From: JANQPX01 sp051010395
GTDB taxonomy: Bacteria; Pseudomonadota; Alphaproteobacteria; Geminicoccales; Geminicoccaceae
Assembly (NCBI GenBank): GCA_051010395.1
Contig: JBPCVQ010000387.1
Coordinates: forward strand, 1-64,000
DNA: 64,000 nucleotides
Reading direction: 5' to 3'
In this document: piece by piece, positions 50,657 to 59,166 of the stretch
Numbering within the stretch: position 1 is the stretch's first letter
Layout of the letters: each line of letters begins with the position of its first letter
Notes under the pieces: generated by a model
Databases searched by the model: none
Seen by the model: the letters and a program-made list of their open reading frames with translations, nothing else
Told to the model about the DNA's origin: nothing
Made by a program: the position numbers and the translations under genes

Positions 50657-52522
50657 CTACTCCGCAGGCGCCATCACGGCGACGCCGTGCTTGTCGCGCA
50701 GCCCATCGCGGAACAGCGCTTTGGCAAGCGACACGCACATCAGCACCATGACGATGGTGAAGGGGAGCGCCCCGATGATCATCGCGTTCTTCAGCGCCTC
50801 GAACGGATCGGCCTGGGCGCCGGTATTACCGGCGATGATCAAGGCACCGATCACCGAGGTCAGGATGACCCCCCAGATGATGCGGTGCTTGATGCCGGTT
50901 TCCTGAGCGCCGCCGGACATGATGGTGTTCATCACCAAGATGCCGCTGTCAGCGGAGGTCACCAGGAAGGTCAGGATCAGCACCACGCACATCACGGTGA
51001 TCGCGGACAGGAACCCGCCGGAGATCATCTGACCAAGCGTCGCGAACAGCTTTGCCGTCGTTGAGGCTTCGATGATCGCACCTTGGGCCACGCCCGAGAG
51101 TTCCAGATCGATGGAGGTTGCGCCGAGGATGGTCATCCAGGCGAAGCAGACCAGCGCCGGTGCGATCACGCAGCCGAGAACGAATTCTCGGATCGTCCTG
51201 CCTCTGGAGATACGCGCCAGGAACAAACCGACGAACGGCGAGAACGCGATCCACCAGGCCCAGTAGAAGGTGGTCCAGCCGGATTGCCAGCCGAACTGGC
51301 GACCCTGGTTTCCAGTCTCATAAAGGGCGGCGGCCACCTCATCGGCATTTTCCAGCGCCGTCACCGAAGCCGGAAGCGCTTCCTTGAAGGCGTCAAGCGA
51401 CCCCCAGGCATTGGTGGCGCCGCCAAAGATCGCAGCAATGTCCTCGCTCGGAAGGCTTTTCGCGGCCTCAGGCAAGGCTGCCGTGAACGCTTCCAGAGAT
51501 TGCGGGCCGTAAGCGCCGAAGGACAGGCTTACGAAGTGGATGATGTAGTCGGCCATCGCCGTGCCATATTTGGTCATCGCGAACAGGAACGAACCGAAGA
51601 TTACGAAGACCAGGAGCAGGATGATCGACAGCACCAGGTTGAGGTTGGAGAGATATTTAATCCCCCGTCCGACGCCGGACACCGCCGAGATGATCGACAT
51701 GCCCATGATCACGATAAGCGCTGCGAGCAGGCCGACGGTGCTGGGCTTGGGAGCGCCCTCCTCACCGGCTTTCATCAGCCATTCCATCGACGTGATCGAA
51801 TAGACGCCATCGACGAACTGGCTGACGCCGAAGCCGATGGTGACGGAGACACCGAGGATCGTCGCGACCACACCCAGGATGTCGACGAGGTGGCCGACCG
51901 GCCCATTGGAGAACCGACCGAGGATCGGGGTCAGCGCTGAACGGATGGTGAGCGGCATGTCGCGTGTGTAGGCGTAGTAGGACAAGGAAAGGCCGGTGAC
52001 CACATAGATGGCCCAGGCATGGAACCCGTAATGCAGGAAGGTGTAGCGATAGGCCGAGGTCACCGCTTCTTCGGAATTGCCGGCAACCGCGCCTGAAACG
52101 ACCTCGGGGTTCGAACCCCACAAGCCCAGCGGCTCGGCGGTCGCATAAACCATCAGGCCGACGCCGAGACCTGCACCGAACATCATCGCGAACCAGGAGA
52201 AGGTGGAAAACTCCGGCGCCTCTCCTTCACGGCCAAGCAGACGCCGTCCCGTCGAAGGAATGATCGCCACCAGGAAGCAGAAAAAGGCGAAACCGCCGAC
52301 CGCAACGATGTAAAAGGCGTTGAAGCCTTGCAGCAGGCTGCCGTTGATCGAAGACAGCATGCCATTGGCGTTCAGGGGCCACACAAGCGCCCAGATCACC
52401 AGGAGGGCCATGCTGATCTTACTGATCAGCGCGATTGGAAGACTATAACCTTCGTAAAATCCGGATGGAGCTGTCTTGATCTCCAGCTCGGTGAAGGGCG
52501 GGGGTATCATGTTGCTCGCCAT
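50657..52522 (-). CDS. BCCT-family betaine/choline/carnitine transporter
   Basis: 621 residues with 12 expected membrane helices. Diagnostic parts are ATAEPLGLWGSNP after GAGLGVGLMVY (the glycine-rich helix of BCCT), YRYTFLHYGFHAWAIYVVTGLSLSYYAYTRDMPL, and WTTFYWAWWIAFSPFVGLFLARISRGRTIREF with the aromatic box tryptophans that bind trimethylammonium groups. Sodium- or proton-coupled import of a quaternary amine. An insertion at about residues 340-400 contains AALPEAAKSLPSEDIAAIFGG. Its promoter region holds TTGTATTC motifs like the operators near 53817. Confidence 0.94.
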   Translation of the reverse strand: MASNMIPPPFTELEIKTAPSGFYEGYSLPIALISKISMALLVIWALVWPLNANGMLSSINGSLLQGFNAFYIVAVGGFAFFCFLVAIIPSTGRRLLGREGEAPEFSTFSWFAMMFGAGLGVGLMVYATAEPLGLWGSNPEVVSGAVAGNSEEAVTSAYRYTFLHYGFHAWAIYVVTGLSLSYYAYTRDMPLTIRSALTPILGRFSNGPVGHLVDILGVVATILGVSVTIGFGVSQFVDGVYSITSMEWLMKAGEEGAPKPSTVGLLAALIVIMGMSIISAVSGVGRGIKYLSNLNLVLSIILLLVFVIFGSFLFAMTKYGTAMADYIIHFVSLSFGAYGPQSLEAFTAALPEAAKSLPSEDIAAIFGGATNAWGSLDAFKEALPASVTALENADEVAAALYETGNQGRQFGWQSGWTTFYWAWWIAFSPFVGLFLARISRGRTIREFVLGCVIAPALVCFAWMTILGATSIDLELSGVAQGAIIEASTTAKLFATLGQMISGGFLSAITVMCVVLILTFLVTSADSGILVMNTIMSGGAQETGIKHRIIWGVILTSVIGALIIAGNTGAQADPFEALKNAMIIGALPFTIVMVLMCVSLAKALFRDGLRDKHGVAVMAPAE

Positions 52523-52552
52523 CCTCTAGCCTCCTGCTTTTTGTCCGTTCAA

Positions 52553-52572
52553 TTGTATTCTATTTGTATTCG
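52553..52572. promoter_or_regulatory. Two TTGTATTC half-sites upstream of the BCCT gene
   Basis: TTGTATTC at 52553-52560 and TTGTATTCG at 52564-52572, spaced 11 nt apart on the same face of the helix. They resemble the arms of the palindrome at 53817-53826 and lie 31-50 nt upstream of the BCCT start. Confidence 0.45.
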
Positions 52573-52862
52573 CCGTACCGCCTAGCTGTATGTCAATCAG
52601 AAAAGGAGGTTCGACAGCGATTTATTCGACCTATCGATCGTTGGACCAGCCTTTTTGAGGCTTTAGGAGCCTGATTAAACGATCCACCTTCATTTGTGGG
52701 GCTAATGATCGTCGGAGCCGCACACGAGTACAGCTGATAAGGCTTTGAGCCGTCTGCCTTATTCTCAAGATGCCTGGTGTCCATCGCTTTAAGTGAACAA
52801 GGAATTCGCGAGCCCAACTGCTGACGAGCAGTGCGCGGCCTGAGGTCAGGAATGCCGATCCC

Positions 52863-52880
52863 GATTGTATACGATCTGTA
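52863..52880. promoter_or_regulatory. TTGTATAC-type operator-like site upstream of GntR gene
   Basis: The core TTGTATACGA (52865-52874) matches the perfect palindrome TTGTATACAA at 53817-53826 except for one position, and a second TGTAT follows. It lies about 200 nt before the GntR start at 53073, a plausible autoregulatory site. Confidence 0.45.
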
Positions 52881-53072
52881 TTTTCGCTATAGATCTCCAT
52901 GCCCTTGTCCGCAACGATGGCCTTTCAGTGGCAGGCAGATGTCGGCCGGAAGCTGCGTCCGAGGCTTGAGATCGATCTGAGGGCCTCAATTCCGAGGCCG
53001 ACTGGCGTTGACGGGACTTTCTGACCGCTCATGTCATGGCGGTGTGAATTGAGACAGGAGGTGTTGCCGGGG

Positions 53073-53759
53073 ATGAGCAAGAACAGCAAGGAACGGCTTT
53101 ACGCCGACCTGAAACGAAAAATCCTGACCATGTCCTTGGAGCCGGGCGCGTATCTCGACGAGATGAAATTGAGCGCTGACTATGGGATCTCTCGAACACC
53201 GCTTCGCGAGGTTTTCAGAAGGCTCGCCGGCGAGGGTTATATCCGTATCCGCGACAATCGCGGCACGATCGTCTCGCCGATGAGCCACAAGAGCCTCCGT
53301 GATTTTTTTCAAACGGCGCCGATGATCTATGCGTCGATCGCAAGACTGGCCGCACGGGGCGCCACGCCCGAGCAGATCAAGAACTTGAAAGCCGTACAAA
53401 AAAAGTTTCGAAGGGCTGTCGAAACAGAGGCGATCGACGAGATGGTTTTCTGGAACGATCGTTTTCATTTCGACATGGGCACGATGGCCGACAACCAGTA
53501 TCTGATGCCCAGCCTGCAGCGCCTGCTGATCGATCATGCCAGGATCGGCCAGACATTCTGGCGCGCGCGCAACCAGACCATGCGTACGCGCATCGATGAG
53601 GCCGCCAATCACCACGACCGGTTCATCGAGCTGATCGAAGCGGGAGACGAGGACGCCGTCGTGTCGCTCACGCTCGATCACTGGGCTCTGTCGCGTGACC
53701 ATATAGATCTGTTTGTCCGGCCCGATCCTCTGCCAATCGACGCTGCGATTTCGGCTTGA
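53073..53759 (+). CDS. GntR-family transcriptional regulator, FCD-type
   Basis: 228 residues from the ATG at 53073, with AGGAGG 11 nt upstream. The winged helix (residues 8-70) contains ADYGISRTPLREVFRRLAGEG. The C-terminal domain is FCD-like (NDRFHFDMGTMADN, RIDEAANHHDRFIELIEAGD, with His residues typical of metal-binding FCD proteins). The palindrome TTGTATACAA just before the next gene is its probable operator. The stop forms a CGGCT-TGA-AGCCG hairpin with the TGA as loop. It likely represses the downstream catabolic genes and the BCCT gene. Confidence 0.9.
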   Translation: MSKNSKERLYADLKRKILTMSLEPGAYLDEMKLSADYGISRTPLREVFRRLAGEGYIRIRDNRGTIVSPMSHKSLRDFFQTAPMIYASIARLAARGATPEQIKNLKAVQKKFRRAVETEAIDEMVFWNDRFHFDMGTMADNQYLMPSLQRLLIDHARIGQTFWRARNQTMRTRIDEAANHHDRFIELIEAGDEDAVVSLTLDHWALSRDHIDLFVRPDPLPIDAAISA

Positions 53760-53816
53760 AGCCGCTTACCTCCGGGCTTGTCATCAAAGCTCGGGATCGA
53801 TAGTCTTGTGCACCAA

Positions 53817-53826
53817 TTGTATACAA
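53817..53826. promoter_or_regulatory. Perfect palindrome TTGTATACAA upstream of DapA-like gene
   Basis: A 10-bp palindrome with GT-AT-AC core, as in FadR-type GntR operators, 10 nt before the ATG at 53837. Binding there would block transcription or translation start. Related sites lie near 52553, 52865 and 59050. Confidence 0.6.
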
Positions 53827-53836
53827 AGAGGCGGCC

Positions 53837-54742
53837 ATGCGCTTCGAAGGTATCTACACGCCGATCGTCACGCCCCACCGAGATGATCATTCCATCGACC
53901 GGGACCGGTTCGTCGAGGTCGCTGAGTTCCTGATTGCGGCGGGCGTTCATGGCATCGTGCTCGCCGGCACCACGGGCGAATATTACGCACAATCGGCGGA
54001 AGAACGGTTCGATCTGATGGCGCTCGCGAAATCCGTCATCAAGGATCGTCTGCCGCTGATCGTCGGCACCGGCGCCATACGCACCGAGGACAGCATCATA
54101 TATGCCGAGGTGGCGAAGGCGGCGGGCGCCGATGCCATCATGATCGCGTCTCCACCCTATGCAGCCCCCACCGGCCGGGAGAATGCATTGCATGCATTGG
54201 CCATTGATCGGGCCGCCAATCTGCCGGTGCTGCTCTACAACTATCCGGGGCGCACGGGTGCGGAGATGGACGAGGATTATCTGGACAGGGTCGGCCGCTC
54301 GCCGAACTTCTCTGCGATCAAGGAAAGTTCCGGCGATATCAATCGTCTGCATATGATCGCGCGCGACTACCCGCATATCCAGCTTTCCTGCGGCATGGAT
54401 GACCAGGCCCTGGAGTTCTTCGCCTGGGGGGCAAGAAGCTGGGTCTGCGCCGGCTCGAATTTTTCGCCGGAAGCTCATATCGCGCTCTACAAGGCCTGCG
54501 CGGTCGACAAGAATTTCGACAAAGGCCGAAAAATCATGTCGGCGATGATGCCGTTGATGCGGGTGCTGGAGCAGGGCGGAAAGTTCGTACAGAACATCAA
54601 GCACGGCCTCTCCCTTCGCGGCCTGGCGGCAGGCCCGCCGCGCCGTCCGCTGCAGCCGCTGAACAAGGAAGAGCGACGCGCTCTGGCGGAGACTGTTGAT
54701 GTGATGAACAGAACGATCGCGTCGATCGAGGCGGAGGTTTAG
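53837..54742 (+). CDS. DapA/NAL-superfamily aldolase or lyase
   Basis: 301 residues, a TIM-barrel of the dihydrodipicolinate synthase/N-acetylneuraminate lyase family. GTTGEYYAQSAEER near residue 45, LYNYPGRTG with the catalytic Tyr (Y-N-Y-P, residue about 135) and AIKESSGDINRLH with the Schiff-base Lys (about residue 165) are clear. Family members split or join pyruvate-type C-C bonds or dehydrate/deaminate ring acids (for example pyrroline hydroxycarboxylate deaminase). With an ALDH and a DAO-type oxidase alongside, a 2-oxoacid-semialdehyde route is possible, but no racemase is present. Start follows AGAGG. Confidence 0.9.
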   Translation: MRFEGIYTPIVTPHRDDHSIDRDRFVEVAEFLIAAGVHGIVLAGTTGEYYAQSAEERFDLMALAKSVIKDRLPLIVGTGAIRTEDSIIYAEVAKAAGADAIMIASPPYAAPTGRENALHALAIDRAANLPVLLYNYPGRTGAEMDEDYLDRVGRSPNFSAIKESSGDINRLHMIARDYPHIQLSCGMDDQALEFFAWGARSWVCAGSNFSPEAHIALYKACAVDKNFDKGRKIMSAMMPLMRVLEQGGKFVQNIKHGLSLRGLAAGPPRRPLQPLNKEERRALAETVDVMNRTIASIEAEV

Positions 54743-54744
54743 CC

Positions 54745-56265
54745 ATGTCGGAATTTCTGACACGAGAAGAATACGGCGCCATCGCCGATAGTCTCACCTT
54801 GCCTCGCACCGCCTTCATTGACGGCAGCTTTCGCAAGGCCAAGTCAAAAAAGACTTTTCCAACGATCAATCCTGCGACCGGTGAGACGCTGGCCGAGGTC
54901 GCAGCCTGCGACGAGGCGGACATCGACCTTGCCGCCAAGAAAGCACGTCAGGCCTTCGAGGACGGCCGCTGGTCCCGCCTGCATCCGGCAGAACGCAAGG
55001 CAAAGCTGATCAGGCTGGCCAAGCTGATCCGGCGCAACCGTCACGAGCTTGCCGTGATGGAAAGCCTGGACTCGGGCAAGCCGATCCGGGATTGCGCGAC
55101 CATCGACATTCCGGAGACGATCGGCACGATCACATGGCATGCCGAAGCGATCGACAAGATCTACGAGCAGGCGGCGCCGGCGGGCGACGATGCGCTCGCC
55201 ATCATCGCGAGAGAGCCGATCGGGGTGGTCGGCCTCGTTCTGCCCTGGAATTTTCCGCTTTTGATGCTTGCCTGGAAGATCGGCCCCGCTCTCGCGGCCG
55301 GCTGCTCGGTGATCGTGAAGCCCGCCGAGCAGACGTCGCTCACCGCACTCCGTGTCGCGGAACTCGCCATGGAGGCGGGCTTGCCGCGCGGCGTTTTCAA
55401 CGTGGTCACCGGCGACGGCCCGGCGGCAGGACAGCCGCTGGGATTACATCCCGATGTGGATATGATTTCCTTCACCGGATCGACCGAGACCGGCAGGCGT
55501 TTTCTTCGCTATTCCGCCGACAGCAACCTCAAGAAAATCACGCTGGAATGTGGCGGCAAGAACCCGGCTCTGGTGATGGAGGATGCGGAGGATCTCGACC
55601 TGGTTGCAGGGCATGTCGTCAACGCGGCCTTTTGGAACATGGGTGAAAACTGCTCCGCCAATTCGCGCCTGATCGTGCATGAGAAGGTCAAGGATGCGCT
55701 GATGGAGCGGATACTGGCGCGCGCCCGTGACTGGCGAACCGGCGATCCGCCCGATCCCGCCAACCATCTGGGCGCGTTGATCGACAAGGATCACGTCAAG
55801 AAAGTCGCTTCCTATCTGAAGAAGGGAAAAGCGAGCGCCAGCCTGGCGCTTGGCGGCAAGGCGAAAGGCGGTTTCGTCGAGCCCACCATCTTCGACGGGG
55901 TCGCCCCGAGCGATCTTTTGGCGCGGGAAGAGATTTTCGGTCCCGTCCTCTCCGTAATCACCGTCGCCAGCGCCGAAGAGGCGGTGGCGATCGCCAACGA
56001 CACCGACTACGGCCTGACCGCCTCGGTCTTCTCCGCCAACGGCAAGCGAGCCCTTCGGGCGGCGCGCGCGATAAGGGCAGGCACGGTGACGATCAATTGT
56101 TATGGCGAGGGCGACATGACCACGCCTTTCGGCGGTTTCAAGCAGTCGGGCTTCGGCGGTCGCGACAACGGCCTTCATGCCCATGATCAATATACCGAGC
56201 TGAAAACCATCTGGGTCGATCTCTCCGATACGGCGTCCGAGGACTCGGTTGATACGTCAAGCTGA
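54745..56265 (+). CDS. Aldehyde dehydrogenase (NAD(P)-dependent)
   Basis: 506 residues. PWNFPLLMLAWKIGPALAAG (cofactor entry), FTGSTETGRRFL, LECGGKNPALVMED with the general-base Glu, and NMGENCSANSRL with the catalytic Cys are all intact. Closest in character to betaine-aldehyde or gamma-glutamyl-gamma-aminobutyraldehyde dehydrogenases, fitting amine catabolism. It starts 2 nt after the DapA-like stop and is followed by the FAD oxidoreductase, so an operon. Confidence 0.95.
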   Translation: MSEFLTREEYGAIADSLTLPRTAFIDGSFRKAKSKKTFPTINPATGETLAEVAACDEADIDLAAKKARQAFEDGRWSRLHPAERKAKLIRLAKLIRRNRHELAVMESLDSGKPIRDCATIDIPETIGTITWHAEAIDKIYEQAAPAGDDALAIIAREPIGVVGLVLPWNFPLLMLAWKIGPALAAGCSVIVKPAEQTSLTALRVAELAMEAGLPRGVFNVVTGDGPAAGQPLGLHPDVDMISFTGSTETGRRFLRYSADSNLKKITLECGGKNPALVMEDAEDLDLVAGHVVNAAFWNMGENCSANSRLIVHEKVKDALMERILARARDWRTGDPPDPANHLGALIDKDHVKKVASYLKKGKASASLALGGKAKGGFVEPTIFDGVAPSDLLAREEIFGPVLSVITVASAEEAVAIANDTDYGLTASVFSANGKRALRAARAIRAGTVTINCYGEGDMTTPFGGFKQSGFGGRDNGLHAHDQYTELKTIWVDLSDTASEDSVDTSS

Positions 56266-56294
56266 CGTTCGCCATACCCGACCGAGCGCCTGAG

Positions 56295-57617
56295 ATGATC
56301 AAGGTCAAGCGGTTGCCCAGGGATCCAGGCCCCGCCGCCTGGAACGCCTTGCTGCCGCCACGGCCGCCGCCGCGCAGCCTCGATGAGAACATCACCGCGG
56401 ACTGGCTGGTGATTGGCGCTGGCTTTGCTGGCCTTGCCGCGGTTCGGCGTCTTGCCCAGCTTCGCGCAGGCGATCGCATCGTCATGCTCGAAGCGTCCAG
56501 AGTGGGTGAGGGGCCGGCGGGTCGGAATTCCGGTTTCATGATCGATCTTCCCCATGACCTCACCAGCGACAGCTATAGCGGCGGCGCCGACAGCGATCGC
56601 CTGCAGATCGCCATGAACCGCGCCGCCATCGCCTTTGCCGCCGAAGCCGCCGGTGAAATCGGTATGTCGGCGGAAGCTTTTTCTCAAACCGGCAAGGTCA
56701 ATGCGGCGGCGACGGAAAAGGGGGAGCGTCACCTCGAGCACTATACCCGCCATCTCCGTTCGTTGGACGAAACCTGCGAGGTTCTCGATCCCCAGGCGAT
56801 GCGTGACCTCACCGGCATTCCCTACTATCGACAGGGCCTCTTTACCCCCGGCGCCGCCATGGTCCAGCCGGCCATGTTCGTCCGGGCGCTGGCGGCGGCA
56901 GCGGTCGTCAGCACCGACGTTTATGAGCGAAGCCCGGTCACCACATTGTCGCGCACAGGCAAGGACTGGCATGCGACAACGCCGAAGGGCGCTGTTATCG
57001 CACCGAACGTGATTTTGGCGGTCAACGGCCACGCCGAGAGCTTCGGCTTTTTCAAGCGTCGCCTCATGCATACCTTCACCTACGCCTCTATGACCCGTGC
57101 GCTCACGGCGGAGGAGACGGCGCGTCTCGGCGGTCAACCAACCTGGGGCATCCTTCCAGCCGATCCGATGGGGACCACGGTCCGGCGCGTCGCCGGTCGC
57201 ATCGTCATCCGTAACCGTTTCACCTACGATCCCTCCATGGCCGTCGGCGACGGCCGGCTGGACAAGATGGGGCGGAGCCATGACAAGAGCTTCGTCGCGC
57301 GCTTTCCCATGCTGGCTGGCGTCGAGATGGAATATCGCTGGGGCGGCCGCCTCTGCCTGTCTCGAAACGGCGTGCCGGCGTTCGGTGAAGTCGAAGAGAA
57401 CCTCTACGCCGCCTGCTGCCAGAACGGCCTGGGCACCACCAAAGGCACACTCGCCGGCATGCTCGCCGCCGAACTCGCGACCAAGTTGAACAACCCGATG
57501 CTCGAGGACATGCTTGCCTTCGATCGACCCGAACGCCTGCCGCCGGAACCCTTCGCCTGGCTTGGCGCCAATGCTGTCATGCGCTGGAAGGAGCGGAAGG
57601 CAGGCGATGAATTATAA
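56295..57617 (+). CDS. FAD-dependent oxidoreductase (DAO/PuuB-OrdL-like)
   Basis: 440 residues. The dinucleotide-binding motif VIGAGFAGLAAVRRLAQ lies near residue 38, followed by EGPAGRNSGFMIDLPHDL (FAD-contact region of PuuB/OrdL-type amine oxidases) and a C-terminal CCQNGLGTTKGTLAGMLAAELA. It would oxidise an amine to an aldehyde for the aldehyde dehydrogenase. It has an extra N-terminal 30 residues rich in proline. Its stop overlaps the start of a truncated gene (57607). Confidence 0.88.
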   Translation: MIKVKRLPRDPGPAAWNALLPPRPPPRSLDENITADWLVIGAGFAGLAAVRRLAQLRAGDRIVMLEASRVGEGPAGRNSGFMIDLPHDLTSDSYSGGADSDRLQIAMNRAAIAFAAEAAGEIGMSAEAFSQTGKVNAAATEKGERHLEHYTRHLRSLDETCEVLDPQAMRDLTGIPYYRQGLFTPGAAMVQPAMFVRALAAAAVVSTDVYERSPVTTLSRTGKDWHATTPKGAVIAPNVILAVNGHAESFGFFKRRLMHTFTYASMTRALTAEETARLGGQPTWGILPADPMGTTVRRVAGRIVIRNRFTYDPSMAVGDGRLDKMGRSHDKSFVARFPMLAGVEMEYRWGGRLCLSRNGVPAFGEVEENLYAACCQNGLGTTKGTLAGMLAAELATKLNNPMLEDMLAFDRPERLPPEPFAWLGANAVMRWKERKAGDEL

Positions 57618-57801
57618 AGTCAGGCCGGTGAAAACCATGACCATCCCGGAATACATGACCGCCGTCCTGCTGATAGGTCATGGCGGCCTGGATCGCCTGG
57701 AACTGCGCCATGACGCGCCGGTGCCCAAGCCGGGCCCAGGCGAGGCCCTCATCCGCGTGGCGGCGCCCGCCATCAACAAAATCTGTCAAGATCAGACGTA
57801 A
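57607..57801 (+). pseudogene. 5' fragment of a zinc-type alcohol dehydrogenase/quinone oxidoreductase gene
   Basis: Codons from 57607 read as the N-terminus of a medium-chain dehydrogenase: MTAVLLIGHGGLDRLELR, then VPKPGPGEALIRVAAPAIN. The real family continues with the NNTD and following catalytic segment, but here the reading becomes KICQDQT and stops at 57801. Only about 52 recognisable residues of roughly 340 remain. The sequence after about 57780 matches nothing I know. It overlaps the stop of the FAD gene (ATGAATTATAA), so it was once an operon member whose remainder has been deleted or displaced. Confidence 0.7.
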
Positions 57802-58081
57802 CCGATATTGACCGTACCAGCAGAAAAACGCATGGAGCGGTACGTCGCTCGGTCCCTGGCTTCATGTCATGAGCCCGATTGGGCGGTATCGGGATTGCAA
57901 TGAGCAGGCGATCATAGGAAGGGGCCACATTTCGGTGTTCCGCTCTTCGCGACATCATCATGCTCTGTCTTGCTAAGGCCTAAGTGCACTGCAATCTTTG
58001 TATCAGTATCTTTGTCCAAGCTCGCCGGGGACATCGCTCGTGACCGTAGCCGTGCCTATCGCACCCTGCCGGCTGTATTAA

Positions 58082-59008
58082 TTGCTCGGCGCCGGCATAC
58101 AGATCTCCAGTCCGGAGCTCGCAAGGAAGATTCTGGGCATTCTTAGGCGAGAGCAAGCGTCTGCTGGCTTTCACATTCGTGAGCAGTGGCTCGCCGATGC
58201 TCTGGGTGTATCACGATCGCCGATCCGCGCAGCGCTGCGGGATCTCGAGCGTCTCGAGATCGTGCGTTCGGAGCAGAAGAAGGGGGTTTATCTCAAGGTT
58301 GATGCAAGCAGTGAAGCCTTCGAAAAGGTCATCCTGCCGGTGCCCGAGACGGAGCGGATCTATCGACAGATCGCCAGCGAGCGTTTCGCAAGCTTGATCG
58401 GTGATCAGATTTCAGTCGCGGATCTGGTGCGGCGTTTCGAGACCAGTCGAAGCGTCATTCAAAAAGTGCTGGCACGCATGCAGGAGGAAGGGCTGGTCGA
58501 GAAGACCGCGGGCCATGGCTGGGTCTTTGGGCCGGCGCTGAATGACGAGGCGTCTTACCGTGAGAGCTATCGCTATCGCCTCCTGATCGAACCCGCCGCC
58601 CTTTTGGAAGACCGTTTTCATCTGCCGGCCGCAGAACTCGATGCGTTGCGGCGGATGCATCATGCGGCCTTGTCGAGCGGGCTCGCCAACGAGACCATAT
58701 CCAGCCTCTTCGATATCGACGCGGAATTTCACGACACCCTCGCCGAGGCCTGCGGCAACCGTTTCCTCTCTCAGGCAATCCGTCAGCAGACCCGCCTCAG
58801 GCGATTGTCCGACTATGAAAAATACACCGCGCGAGAGCGCTTGATCCAATCGTTCGAGGAGCATTCATCGATCCTTGATGCTATCGAAAACGACACCTAT
58901 GCGGAAGCTGCCGAACGCATGTCGCTGCACATCCGTACATCCGATGCCAACCGGCCGGAGTTCCGGAAAGTCAGGGTGCTCGCCCATCGCCGGCTGACAC
59001 GCTGTTGA
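58082..59008 (+). CDS. GntR-family regulator with tandem winged-helix domains and FCD domain
   Basis: 308 residues, longer than ordinary FCD regulators (about 220-240). The first winged helix has IREQWLADALGVSRSPIRAALRDLERL (residues about 33-59). A second follows: ISVADLVRRFETSRSVIQKVLARMQEEGLV (about 104-133). The FCD domain then runs to the end (YRLLIEPAALLE, FHDTLAEACGNRF). The TTG start at 58082 lacks a clear ribosome site, so it is uncertain. It precedes the polyamine-type ABC genes and probably controls them; a TTGTAT/ATACAA site lies at 59050-59075. Confidence 0.85.
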   Translation: MLGAGIQISSPELARKILGILRREQASAGFHIREQWLADALGVSRSPIRAALRDLERLEIVRSEQKKGVYLKVDASSEAFEKVILPVPETERIYRQIASERFASLIGDQISVADLVRRFETSRSVIQKVLARMQEEGLVEKTAGHGWVFGPALNDEASYRESYRYRLLIEPAALLEDRFHLPAAELDALRRMHHAALSSGLANETISSLFDIDAEFHDTLAEACGNRFLSQAIRQQTRLRRLSDYEKYTARERLIQSFEEHSSILDAIENDTYAEAAERMSLHIRTSDANRPEFRKVRVLAHRRLTRC

Positions 59009-59049
59009 CCACCGAACCATTAAGATCGCGGCAAACAGTGCATTGTGGA

Positions 59050-59075
59050 TTGTATCTTTTTTCAAGAAAATACAA
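59050..59075. promoter_or_regulatory. Inverted repeat TTGTAT...ATACAA before the ABC operon
   Basis: TTGTAT (59050-59055) and ATACAA (59070-59075), 14 nt apart, in a short AT-rich stretch between the tandem-HTH GntR gene and the binding-protein gene at 59167. The arms equal those of the palindrome at 53817-53826. Confidence 0.5.
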
Positions 59076-59166
59076 ACTGATCTGAAGCCTAAGAAGCAAG
59101 CTGGAATGCTCACGGCTCACTGTCGGGCCGGGATCTTTCGCGAGAACAAAAGGGAGGACATCGACC

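Larger units (their letters stand above)
52523..53072. promoter_or_regulatory. Divergent intergenic region, no gene recognised
   Basis: About 550 bp between the BCCT start and the GntR start. It contains the TTGTATTC sites, a further TTGTATAC-like site at 52863-52880 and no protein-coding frame I can support; two minus-strand open frames (52593-52900) show no known motif and have weak codon character. Lower GC than its neighbours. Confidence 0.4.

Noticed and set aside
52593..52900. Two overlapping minus-strand open frames in the BCCT-GntR gap
   Set aside because: No motif, no ribosome site and poor codon character; they also cover the putative operator sites.
57773..57961. Minus-strand frame with a phrase (HRNVAPSYDRLL) faintly like the C-terminus of IS5-type transposases
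   Set aside because: Only a dozen residues resemble it, the preceding conserved transposase residues are absent, and no terminal inverted repeats or target duplication are visible.
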